A stretch of DNA of 19,284 bases from CAZYJD01 sp964647785. GTDB lineage: Bacteria > Bacteroidota > Bacteroidia > NS11-12g > UBA9320. Made by a program: the position numbers and the translations under genes. Position 1 is the stretch's first letter; each line of letters opens with the position of its first letter. Where the stretch lies: the NCBI GenBank assembly GCA_964647785.1, contig CAZYJD010000038.1, positions 1 through 19,284 on the forward strand, written 5' to 3'. Positions 13,321 through 19,284 of this stretch are shown here, piece after piece. Under the pieces are notes generated by a model, which worked only from the letters and a program-made list of their open reading frames with translations, did not search any database and was not told where the DNA came from.

Positions 13321-13599
13321 ATGGAACAGAACAAATTTGAGATTGAAGTAGAAAACGTGAAATGCGGTGGTTGCGCCGGAAGTATCCGCACCCGCCTCAT
13401 GGACAAAGAAGGCATTGAGGATGTGCAGGTTGATATTGAAGTAGGACGCATCAGCATTCAAGGCGATATCAGCGATATAGAAGGAATTATATCCAATCTC
13501 AGCGCCATGGGGTATCCACCCAAAGGATCACCAAATGATGTAATCACACGCGCGAAGAGTTTTATCAGTTGTGCAACAGGAAGATTGAGAAATGCATAA
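13321..13599 (+). CDS. Heavy-metal-associated (HMA) domain protein
   Basis: A 92-residue protein. Residues 5-70 form a ferredoxin-like HMA domain with the metal-binding pair CGGC (Cys15, Cys18), written VKCGGCAGSIRTRL rather than the usual MxCxxC. The C-terminus is short and basic with one more cysteine (Cys85). HMA proteins are soluble chaperones for copper or similar soft metals; the cysteines could also carry sulfane sulfur or be a target of it. Its TAA stop shares one base with the thioredoxin ATG (TAATG), so the two are translationally coupled. It follows the TTCG hairpin by 12 nt and I see no good promoter of its own. Confidence 0.8.
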   Translation: MEQNKFEIEVENVKCGGCAGSIRTRLMDKEGIEDVQVDIEVGRISIQGDISDIEGIISNLSAMGYPPKGSPNDVITRAKSFISCATGRLRNA

Positions 13600-13901
13600 T
13601 GGCAAGTTTTAAAGAAATAATAGCAGAAGATAAACCCGTGCTGATCGACTTTTCAGCCGAGTGGTGTCAACCTTGTAAAATGATGGTTCCCATCCTGCAG
13701 CAGGTGAAAGACCAACTGGGCGATGGTGTGAAAATAGTTAAAATAGACACCGACCGAAATCAAGCCCTATCCATGCAGTATCAGATTCAAGGGGTGCCCA
13801 CCCTCATGCTGTTCCGCTCAGGCACACAACTGTGGCGACAAAGCGGTGTGGTTCCGGCCCACCAATTGGTTGAGATCATCCGGCAATACGCCGGGGCTTA
13901 A
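13599..13901 (+). CDS. Thioredoxin
   Basis: The start is ATG 13599 inside the TAATG overlap with the HMA gene, giving 100 residues; an upstream in-frame start would add ten residues not typical of thioredoxins. It has the WCQPC active site (Cys23, Cys26, where classical thioredoxin has CGPC), the KIDTDRN segment and the cis-proline loop GVPTLMLF. Glutamine in the CxxC should shift the redox potential. Next to rhodanese and persulfide dioxygenase genes, it may reduce protein or low-molecular-weight persulfides, or accept sulfur from the rhodaneses; this is inference. Cytoplasmic, no signal peptide. Confidence 0.88.
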   Translation: MASFKEIIAEDKPVLIDFSAEWCQPCKMMVPILQQVKDQLGDGVKIVKIDTDRNQALSMQYQIQGVPTLMLFRSGTQLWRQSGVVPAHQLVEIIRQYAGA

Positions 13902-13920
13902 GGAAGCAAACTGCTTTTAT

Positions 13921-13928
13921 TAATTTCG
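13921..13928 (+). promoter_or_regulatory. Possible -7 box of the methyltransferase gene
   Basis: TAATTTCG differs from TAnnTTTG at one base and ends 8 nt before ATG 13937, suggesting the methyltransferase has its own start in addition to read-through from the thioredoxin. Confidence 0.35.
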
Positions 13929-13936
13929 CATCTAAG

Positions 13937-14587
13937 ATGCGTTATCGATTAATCGTCATATCCCTACTTCCGTGCTTGTTGGCATGTGGACTTTCTACGC
14001 AAAATGTTGAAGATAGAGGTGAACTGAATGGCCACGCGTTTGAGGAACAAATCAACCAATACGAAGACCCCGAACGCGATCAATGGCAAAAACCTCAGGA
14101 AGTTCTGAAGCTCATGGGCTCCCTGGAAAGCAAAGTAGTGGCTGATATCGGTGCAGGAAGCGGATATTTTAGTTTCCCTCTTGCAGAAAAAGCCCAAAAA
14201 GTCATTGCCATTGATATCGATGAGCGCTTTCTCGACTTTATTGAAAATCGGGCTGAAAAGCAAAAGGTGCACAACATCGAAACCCGCAGAACCAAAGATT
14301 ATGATCCGCTTTTGAGTACATCAGAAGCCGACCTGGTGCTCATGGTAGATGTTTACCACCACATTGAAGACCGCACCTACTATTTGAAAAAAATCAAAAA
14401 AGGACTGAAGGCAAATGGCAGCTTGTGGATCATTGATTTCAAAGCCGGTGATTTGCCCGTAGGTCCGGGAGCCGCAATGAAACTAAACCCGGAGCAGGTG
14501 TTACTGGAACTCAATCAAGGAGGCTTCAACCAAATTCAGATCAACGATAGCCTCCTGCCTTATCAATACATTATTGAGGCGAAATAG
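13937..14587 (+). CDS. Class I SAM methyltransferase with lipoprotein-like signal
   Basis: A 216-residue protein. The N-terminus is a typical lipoprotein signal: basic, hydrophobic, then LLA before Cys17. After a linker comes an ERDQWQKPQEVLKLMG segment and a class I methyltransferase domain with motif I VVADIGAGSGYFS (67-79), acidic AIDID (91-95) and DLVLMVDVYHHIED. A SAM enzyme outside the cytoplasm is puzzling because SAM is not known there. Either the signal is not processed and the protein faces inward, or the fold has been reused. I recall related proteins with exported N-termini in other bacteria. Substrate unknown. It is 35 nt after thioredoxin, so it may belong to the sulfur locus or be independent. 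Confidence 0.75.
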   Translation: MRYRLIVISLLPCLLACGLSTQNVEDRGELNGHAFEEQINQYEDPERDQWQKPQEVLKLMGSLESKVVADIGAGSGYFSFPLAEKAQKVIAIDIDERFLDFIENRAEKQKVHNIETRRTKDYDPLLSTSEADLVLMVDVYHHIEDRTYYLKKIKKGLKANGSLWIIDFKAGDLPVGPGAAMKLNPEQVLLELNQGGFNQIQINDSLLPYQYIIEAK

Positions 14588-14601
14588 GGGAAAGATTGAT
14601 T

Positions 14602-14620
14602 TAGGATGTAGGATATATGA
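14602..14620. repeat. Copy 1 of a 19-bp intergenic repeat
   Basis: TAGGATGTAGGATATATGA here is identical to bases 16223-16241. In this copy the internal TAGGATAT (14609-14616) can pair with ATATCCTA (14630-14637). Confidence 0.6.
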
Positions 14621-14657
14621 CTGTAGCAGATATCCTAAGGTTGAGCTTCGCTCAATC
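14609..14657. terminator. Two hairpins between convergent genes, possible transcript ends
   Basis: TAGGATAT/ATATCCTA (14609-14637, 13-nt loop) and TTGAGC/GCTCAA (14641-14655, TTC loop) lie in the 68-bp gap between the methyltransferase and the convergent RsmI-like gene. Neither has a T tract on either strand, so termination is uncertain. Confidence 0.35.
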
Positions 14658-15354
14658 ATTTGCCCAGCAAAAACACGGTGGGTCTTTTATGCAAGTCAGG
14701 AGGGTTCTTTTTCCATTGGGCAATGCTTTTGGTTTGAAGCATTTCTGATGGGAGGCTGAGATCACAGGCAATGCACAAGGGGCTGTTTTCAGGAAGGGTC
14801 TCCAATAACTCTTCAAGAAGTTTCATGTTGCGGTAAGGGGTTTCCATAAAGATTTGGGTGTTGCCCTCTGTTGCCTCTTTCTGCATCTTTTTGATGAGCT
14901 GACGCCGCTCGGCTTTGTCGATGGGCAAATAACCTCTGAAACAAAACTGTTGTCCGCTGAAGCCACTGCCCATGAGCGCAAGCATGAAGGACGAAGGTCC
15001 GGGAAGCGGCAGCACTTTGATGCCGGCTTTTTGTGCCTTTCGCACCAGAAGGTAACCGGGGTCGCCCACACAGGGCAATCCCGCTTCCGACATCAAACCC
15101 GCATCCTGTCCGGATTGCAGCAGTTGGATCATCTCTTCCAGCCCTTTTTCAGGTTCGTGTTTATCAAACTCCAATATGCGCAAAGCAGATTGATCCACCC
15201 CCAACTCAAGCTCTTTTAAAAATGCACGGGCCGACTTTTCCCGCTCCACGAAAAAGAGCTTCAATGTGCTGCAAAGCACTATATGTTCTGAAGCAAACAA
15301 TCCGGGGCGCGTTTGACCAAGTGAAGTGGGAATCAAGTAAAGGGTGGCAGACAT
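14656..15354 (-). CDS. RsmI-related tetrapyrrole-methylase-fold SAM methyltransferase
   Basis: The start is ATG 15354 (232 residues, MSATLYLIPTSLG). A longer in-frame reading to 15420 would run through an exact promoter box and add an unrelated segment. The protein has the tetrapyrrole methylase fold of RsmI: LYLIPTSLG at the N-terminus, SEAGLPCVGDPGY (where RsmI has SDAGTPLISDPG), LPLPGPSSFMLAL, and FMETPYRN. RsmI 2'-O-methylates C1402 of 16S rRNA. This protein is shorter, with SEAGLP instead of SDAGTP, so it may be a Bacteroidota paralogue with a different target. It is monocistronic, convergent with the lipoprotein methyltransferase and divergent from the DUF3267 gene. Confidence 0.75.
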   Translation of the reverse strand: MSATLYLIPTSLGQTRPGLFASEHIVLCSTLKLFFVEREKSARAFLKELELGVDQSALRILEFDKHEPEKGLEEMIQLLQSGQDAGLMSEAGLPCVGDPGYLLVRKAQKAGIKVLPLPGPSSFMLALMGSGFSGQQFCFRGYLPIDKAERRQLIKKMQKEATEGNTQIFMETPYRNMKLLEELLETLPENSPLCIACDLSLPSEMLQTKSIAQWKKNPPDLHKRPTVFLLGK

Positions 15355-15361
15355 GCTGGAA

Positions 15362-15369
15362 CAAAGGTA
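15362..15369 (-). promoter_or_regulatory. Predicted -7 box of the RsmI-like gene
   Basis: TACCTTTG on the minus strand matches TAnnTTTG exactly and ends 7 nt before ATG 15354. It supports the internal start over the longer reading. Confidence 0.55.
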
Positions 15370-15444
15370 TCTGAGAGAATGGAAAATGCATTGGAATTTT
15401 CCCCTCCTGTAACCTTCCACACCAAAGAATCCTTCTGCAAATTT

Positions 15445-15452
15445 TAGATTTG
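15445..15452 (+). promoter_or_regulatory. Predicted -7 box of the DUF3267 gene
   Basis: TAGATTTG matches TAnnTTTG exactly and ends 5 nt before ATG 15458, so the transcript should begin within about 2 nt of the start codon. Confidence 0.5.
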
Positions 15453-15457
15453 TCCAT

Positions 15458-16066
15458 ATGTCTGATCAAATCCGTGATGAACACGAGATTGTTGCCACCT
15501 TCTCTCACGATCAAATGATGGGCTTTGTGCTGCAGGAAATTAAGAAACCCGAGCCAATGAGCCGATTGTTTTGGTTGATGATGCTTATTCAGCTGGGTTT
15601 GAGCATGGTGTACTACGCCCATTGTGGTTTGGGCTTGTGGCCGGTACTGGGCTATTTTGCTTTGGGTACGGTGCTCTTTTTTGTGTTGATTCCGCTGCAT
15701 GAATGGATACACGTTTGGGGCTACAAACTGGCCGGTGCCAAAAAGGTAAGTGTACATGCCCAATGGCGCAAAGGAGTGTTCTACGCCCAAGCCGATGGCT
15801 TCGTTTGTCGATATAGACCTTTTATGCGCATGGCTGTGGCACCTTTTGTGATCATCACCGCCCTGCTCATTGGGCTTTTTGCTATTTCAACCGTGCCGGT
15901 AAGAGCGGTGTTGCTCAGTGTGGCCCTCTGGCACAGCAGCGGCTGTTTGGGTGATTTTGCCCTCATGAACTGGATGTGGAAACACCGCAAACTGGAGCCC
16001 ATCACCTGGGATGATGCAGCTGAACGGCTCTCCTATTTCGCATTGAAAAACTCAACCCATGCCTGA
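15458..16066 (+). CDS. DUF3267 membrane protein with HExxH zinc-protease motif
   Basis: A 202-residue membrane protein with about 4 membrane segments (roughly 38-57, 62-82, 125-147, 150-165). HEWIH (His81, Glu82, His85) is a zinc-metallopeptidase motif placed at the end of a membrane helix, as in DUF3267 proteins related to intramembrane or membrane-bound zincins. Asp166 in GCLGDFALMNW could be the third ligand. The function of the family is not established; DUF3267 proteins are only predicted peptidases. The start is ATG 15458, right after an exact promoter box. Its 3' end overlaps a 53-residue membrane ORF by 8 nt. Confidence 0.75.
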   Translation: MSDQIRDEHEIVATFSHDQMMGFVLQEIKKPEPMSRLFWLMMLIQLGLSMVYYAHCGLGLWPVLGYFALGTVLFFVLIPLHEWIHVWGYKLAGAKKVSVHAQWRKGVFYAQADGFVCRYRPFMRMAVAPFVIITALLIGLFAISTVPVRAVLLSVALWHSSGCLGDFALMNWMWKHRKLEPITWDDAAERLSYFALKNSTHA

Positions 16067-16220
16067 GTGGATTTGGTATTATAGCCTGTTTGCCTTTGGC
16101 TTTGCCCTGCTCAACGCCTTCATTGCACGCAAAAGGGGGTATTTTTTCTGGCGTACCTTTTTCTTTTCGCTCCTGCTGGGACTGGCGGTTTTTGCCATTT
16201 TGGCGAAGCTGGGGGGGTGA
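16059..16220 (+). CDS. Small two-helix membrane protein, 53 residues
   Basis: This frame starts at ATG 16059, 8 nt before the end of the DUF3267 gene, and encodes 53 residues: MPEWIWYYSLFAF, a hydrophobic segment (~5-22), a short basic turn ARKRG (23-27), and a second hydrophobic segment (~29-49). Charge placement suggests the basic loop faces the cytoplasm. The overlap suggests translational coupling to the protease-like gene, for instance as a partner or regulator. No family is recognised. Its length, start overlap and sensible topology favour a real gene, but no independent evidence is available. Confidence 0.5.
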   Translation: MPEWIWYYSLFAFGFALLNAFIARKRGYFFWRTFFFSLLLGLAVFAILAKLGG

Positions 16221-16222
16221 GG

Positions 16223-16262
16223 TAGGATGTAGGATATATGATTTAGGATGTATGATTTAGGA
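16223..16262. repeat. Copy 2 of the intergenic repeat with extra units
   Basis: Bases 16223-16241 repeat 14602-14620 exactly. This copy continues with further TAGGATG / TATGATTTAGG units, so the whole is a short imperfect tandem array. It begins within a few bases of the stop of the small membrane ORF. Confidence 0.6.
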
Positions 16263-16310
16263 CGGTTTTGTAAGGAACAAGAGGATGGCGTGTTTCTGCA
16301 GGAGGGTGAA

Positions 16311-16318
16311 TATCTTCG
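16311..16318 (+). promoter_or_regulatory. Possible -7 box of the oligopeptidase B gene
   Basis: TATCTTCG is one base from TAnnTTTG and ends 4 nt before ATG 16323. An upstream GGAGG (16301-16305) is 17 nt from that ATG, too far to act as a Shine-Dalgarno. Confidence 0.4.
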
Positions 16319-16322
16319 CAGC

Positions 16323-18371
16323 ATGAATGCAAACGCTCTTCCACCCAAAGCCAAAAAAATAGACCATATCCATGAAATGCACGGCGATCGCCGTGAGGAT
16401 CCCTATTTCTGGTTGCGCGAACGCGAAAATCCCGAAGTGACCGCCTATCTCGAAGCGGAAAATACTTACCTGGAACAACAGCTGGAGCCGGTGAAAGCTT
16501 TTCGGGAAAGCCTGTTTCAGGAGATGAAGGCCCGCATCAAAGAAGACGACCAAAGTGTGCCTTATTTCAAACAGGGGTACTGGTTTTACACCCGTTACGA
16601 AACGGGAAGGGAATACCCCATTTTTTGCCGCAAAAAAGACAGCCTGGATGCCGATGAAGAAATCATGCTCGATGTGAACACTCTGGCCGAAGGGCACGAA
16701 TATTATCACGCATCGGGTCTCAGTCTCAGTCCGGATAAACGTTTTCTCTCCTTTGGGGTGGATACGGTGAGCCGCCGATTGTACACCCTACAGGTAAAAG
16801 ACCTGCAAAGCGGGAACATGCTGAACATCAACATCCCCAATACCACGGGCTATGCTGCCTGGTCAGCCGATGGAAACTACCTCTTTTATACCGCCAAGGA
16901 TGAACAAACGCTGCGCTCATGCGAAATCTGGCGCTATAGCATTGCCGATGGAACGAAAGAAAAAGTTTATACTGAAAACGACGAAACCTTTGTTTGCGGG
17001 GTGGGAAAAAGCAAGTCAGATGCATATCTAATCATCAATTGCCATAGCACCCTCACTACCGAATGCCTGATTCTGGAAGCTGATCAGCCGGAGGGTGCAT
17101 TCAGGGTTTTCAGTCCCAGAACCCGCGGTATGGAGTACGGCATAGCGCATTACGACAACCGTTTTTATGTGCTCACCAACTGGGAGGCCAAAAATTTTCG
17201 GCTCATGCAATGTCTCGAAACGCAAACTTCACGTGAAAACTGGACCGAAGTAATCGCCCACAGGGAAGACACCTTGCTTGAAGGGGTGGAAATCTTCAGC
17301 CGCTACATGGTGCTGGATGAAAGGCGAAAGGGCCTCACCCATTTGCGCATTATGGACCAAAAAAGCGGGCAAGAACATTACCTCGACTTCGGAGAAGAAA
17401 CCTATAGTGCGGGCATTTCAGTAAACCCCGAATACGATACCGATGTGCTGCGCTTTGGCTACACCAGTATGACCACGCCCAGCTCAACCTATGATTATAA
17501 CATGAACAGCCGCGAAAAAACCTTGCTGAAGCAACAGGAGGTTTTGGGCACTTTTGAGCCCTCGGACTACCAGGCGGAAAGGCGCTATTTCATGGCGCGT
17601 GATGGCGTGGAAGTGCCGGTGAGTCTGGTATGGTCAAAAAAGTATGGAGCGCCGAAAAACCGCCCCTTACTCTTGTATGCCTATGGTTCTTACGGCCACA
17701 GCATGGATCCCTATTTCAGTTCTGTGCGCCTGAGTCTGCTCGATCGGGGTTTCATCTTTGCACTGGCGCACATCCGCGGAGGGGAAGATCTTGGCAGGGC
17801 TTGGTATGAAGATGGCAAGTTGCTAAAAAAGAAAAACACCTTTAACGATTTCATCGATTGCTCAGAAGCCCTGATCAGGGAAGGTTACACTTCAGCTAAA
17901 AAGCTTTGTGCCATGGGCGGTAGCGCAGGTGGTTTGTTGATGGGCGCGGTGGTAAATGAACGTCCGGATTTGTACAAAGCAGTGGTGGCTCAGGTGCCTT
18001 TTGTGGATGTGGTAAGCACCATGTTGGATGACAGCATCCCACTCACCACCGGTGAATACGACGAATGGGGAAATCCCAATATTCCGGAATACTACCACTA
18101 CATGAAGAGCTATTCGCCTTACGACAATGTGAAGGCACAGAATTATCCGAACATGTTGGTAACTACCGGTTTGCATGACAGTCAGGTACAATATTGGGAA
18201 CCGGCCAAATGGATGGCCCGATTGCGCGAAATGAAAACCGATCACAACCTTTTGCTGCTTCATACCAACATGAAAGCCGGCCATGGAGGTTCAAGCGGAC
18301 GATTTGAAGCACTCAAAGAAGTGGCATTGGAGTATGCGTTTCTTTTGATGCTGTTTGGACTGGAGAGATGA
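16323..18371 (+). CDS. ptrB: Oligopeptidase B (S9A serine peptidase)
   Basis: The start is ATG 16323 (682 residues). A longer frame from 16248 begins inside an intergenic repeat and adds 25 unrelated residues. The N-terminal segment HEMHGDRREDPYFWLRERENPEV is the family opening. Residues ~75-400 form the beta-propeller, and the C-terminal alpha/beta-hydrolase domain has the catalytic triad Ser534 (GGSAGG), Asp619 (GLHDSQ) and His654 (AGHGG), within two residues of E. coli OpdB numbering (532/617/652). It cleaves after Arg or Lys in short peptides. ALAHIRGGEDLGRAWYEDGK and the TTGEYDEWGNP segment also fit OpdB. No signal peptide is visible, so it acts in the cytoplasm. It is convergent with the exonuclease gene. 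Confidence 0.92.
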   Translation: MNANALPPKAKKIDHIHEMHGDRREDPYFWLRERENPEVTAYLEAENTYLEQQLEPVKAFRESLFQEMKARIKEDDQSVPYFKQGYWFYTRYETGREYPIFCRKKDSLDADEEIMLDVNTLAEGHEYYHASGLSLSPDKRFLSFGVDTVSRRLYTLQVKDLQSGNMLNINIPNTTGYAAWSADGNYLFYTAKDEQTLRSCEIWRYSIADGTKEKVYTENDETFVCGVGKSKSDAYLIINCHSTLTTECLILEADQPEGAFRVFSPRTRGMEYGIAHYDNRFYVLTNWEAKNFRLMQCLETQTSRENWTEVIAHREDTLLEGVEIFSRYMVLDERRKGLTHLRIMDQKSGQEHYLDFGEETYSAGISVNPEYDTDVLRFGYTSMTTPSSTYDYNMNSREKTLLKQQEVLGTFEPSDYQAERRYFMARDGVEVPVSLVWSKKYGAPKNRPLLLYAYGSYGHSMDPYFSSVRLSLLDRGFIFALAHIRGGEDLGRAWYEDGKLLKKKNTFNDFIDCSEALIREGYTSAKKLCAMGGSAGGLLMGAVVNERPDLYKAVVAQVPFVDVVSTMLDDSIPLTTGEYDEWGNPNIPEYYHYMKSYSPYDNVKAQNYPNMLVTTGLHDSQVQYWEPAKWMARLREMKTDHNLLLLHTNMKAGHGGSSGRFEALKEVALEYAFLLMLFGLER

Positions 18372-18411
18372 TGAGAGATAGAAGCGCTGGGCGCAGAGTT
18401 TAGAGTAAGAC

Positions 18412-18428
18412 ATAACGGTCATCGTTAT
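18412..18428. terminator. Weak hairpin between convergent genes
   Basis: ATAACG and CGTTAT pair around GTCAT in the 92-bp gap between oligopeptidase B and exonuclease III, followed by TTA. The stem is only 6 bp, so termination is a guess. Confidence 0.25.
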
Positions 18429-18463
18429 TTAGGCATCAACAATGGCGCACTACTCACTAAAAA

Positions 18464-19237
18464 CTATTCACTCAAATCCAATTGAATGAAGGAGGCGCAA
18501 TGATCGCTTTGCTTGTCGTCCGGTAGCAATTTTGCATCCTTTAGTTGTTTACAAAGCGATTCGGTGGTGGAGATGTAATCAATACGCCAACCTTTATTCT
18601 TGCCCCTTGCACCCGCCCGAAAACTCCACCAGCTGTAGTGGTCGGGTTCATCGGGATGTAACATGCGGAAGGTGTCACAAAAGCCGCTTTGAAAGAATTT
18701 TTCCATCCATTCGCGCTCTTCGGGCAAAAAGCCACTGCTGTTTTTGTTGCGCACCGGATCATGAATGTCAATGGGGCGATGACAGATGTTGTAATCGCCG
18801 CAAATGATGAGATTGGGTATTTCCTTTTTAAGTTCCTGAATGTAATCGAAGAAGAAATCCAGGAATTCAAACTTCACCTCCTGACGGTGATCGCCGCTTG
18901 ATCCACTGGGAAAATAAACCGACATCACTGAGAACTGTTCGTAATCGGCACGGATGATTCTTCCTTCGTGATCAAACACCTCATGACCGCAACCTTTCAC
19001 CACTTTCAATGGCGCTTGCTTGCTAAGTATGGCCACCCCGCTGTAGCCTTTTTTCTCTGCGGGATACCAATGGCATTCATAGCCCAGTTCTGTAAATAGC
19101 TGCTGATCAATCTGATCTTCCTGTGCTTTGATCTCTTGAAAACACAGCACATCCGCTTGTTCTCTCTGCAGAAATGGAATCAAATCTTTATTCAGCGCTG
19201 CGCGAATGCCGTTTACATTGTAGGTAAGAATTTTCAC
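18464..19237 (-). CDS. xth: Exonuclease III (AP endonuclease)
   Basis: A 257-residue protein of the EEP phosphatase fold. The start is a GTG at 19237, which gives the family opening MKILTYNVNGIRAAL; no ATG is in frame nearby. Active-site residues visible are Asn8, Glu35 (CFQEIK), Asp148 and Asn150 (CGDYNICH), and Asp245-His246 (SDHCASF). WRIDYI near residue 217 is also typical. It removes 3'-blocking groups and cuts abasic sites in base-excision repair. No good -7 box is visible: TATCTTCC upstream differs at two positions. Length fits the XthA/ExoA family. Confidence 0.92.
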   Translation of the reverse strand: MKILTYNVNGIRAALNKDLIPFLQREQADVLCFQEIKAQEDQIDQQLFTELGYECHWYPAEKKGYSGVAILSKQAPLKVVKGCGHEVFDHEGRIIRADYEQFSVMSVYFPSGSSGDHRQEVKFEFLDFFFDYIQELKKEIPNLIICGDYNICHRPIDIHDPVRNKNSSGFLPEEREWMEKFFQSGFCDTFRMLHPDEPDHYSWWSFRAGARGKNKGWRIDYISTTESLCKQLKDAKLLPDDKQSDHCASFIQLDLSE

Positions 19238-19284
19238 GGCGGGAAGATAGGGAGATGATTTTTGATTCCAGATTTCTAACTTCT

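Noticed and set aside
13569..13598. Earlier thioredoxin start at 13569
   Set aside because: It overlaps the HMA coding region, and the added residues are not thioredoxin-like. The TAATG overlap at 13597-13601 is a common coupled start.
13321..13901. Copper-resistance operon reading of the HMA and thioredoxin genes
   Set aside because: No P-type ATPase, multicopper oxidase or metal-responsive regulator is present. The neighbours are sulfur-transfer genes.
15355..15420. N-terminal extension of the RsmI-like protein
   Set aside because: It would contain the exact TACCTTTG promoter box, and the family opening LYLIPTSLG appears just after ATG 15354.
15206..15790. A 194-residue minus-strand frame across the RsmI/DUF3267 gap
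   Set aside because: It runs antisense through two well-supported genes and a divergent promoter region and has no recognisable domain.
16248..16322. N-terminal extension of oligopeptidase B from 16248
   Set aside because: It begins in an intergenic repeat, and the 25 extra residues match nothing in the family. ATG 16323 follows a promoter-like box.

Overview
The window is a piece of a Bacteroidota chromosome. This rests on several signs seen in the sequence. There is a type IX secretion (T9SS) cargo protein with a C-terminal sorting domain, a PorV/PorQ-family outer-membrane protein and a DUF4468 protein. Many genes carry the Bacteroidota -7 promoter box TAnnTTTG, and Shine-Dalgarno sequences are mostly absent. 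I cannot place it below phylum level with confidence. There is no tRNA, rRNA, CRISPR array, transposase or integrase.

Layout. Bases 1-4783 hold ordinary chromosomal genes: a secreted kelch-like T9SS cargo, a thioredoxin-TPR protein, an AcpH/DUF479 plus PorV/PorQ gene pair on the minus strand, and a DUF4468 protein. A 59-residue zinc-ribbon gene (4786-4965, minus) sits in the next gap. A membrane-anchored SRPBCC-like gene is divergent from a VWA + MoxR/Mg-chelatase-type AAA pair joined by an ATGA overlap (6161-8715). Bases 8716-9001 are a gene-free block of composite palindromic repeats.

Bases 9002-14587 are the most coherent part and look like a sulfane-sulfur (persulfide) handling locus. 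In order: a Crp/Fnr regulator, a TauE/SafE permease, a single-domain rhodanese, a DUF3365 haem c lipoprotein, a CstB-like persulfide dioxygenase with pseudo-rhodanese and active rhodanese domains, a second rhodanese, a hairpin with a TTCG loop, a heavy-metal-associated (HMA) protein, a thioredoxin and a lipoprotein-like methyltransferase. Two Crp-type dyads (GTGACC-N4-TCACT) lie upstream of tauE and of the cstB-like gene. Each is exactly 36 bp, start to start, from a CAnnTTTG -7-like box, which would put the operator near -41 in both. The gene content resembles the staphylococcal cst operon, but the adjacent regulator is a Crp/Fnr protein rather than CstR, and no sulfide:quinone oxidoreductase is in the window.

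Bases 14588-19284 return to housekeeping genes: an RsmI-related tetrapyrrole-methylase-fold methyltransferase (minus), a DUF3267 membrane zinc-protease-like gene overlapping a 53-residue membrane ORF, an oligopeptidase B and an exonuclease III (minus).

One window-wide pattern is that exact or near-exact TAnnTTTG boxes lie only 4-10 nt before many start codons. This predicts leaderless or nearly leaderless mRNAs. All functions are inferred by reading the sequence; no searches were run.
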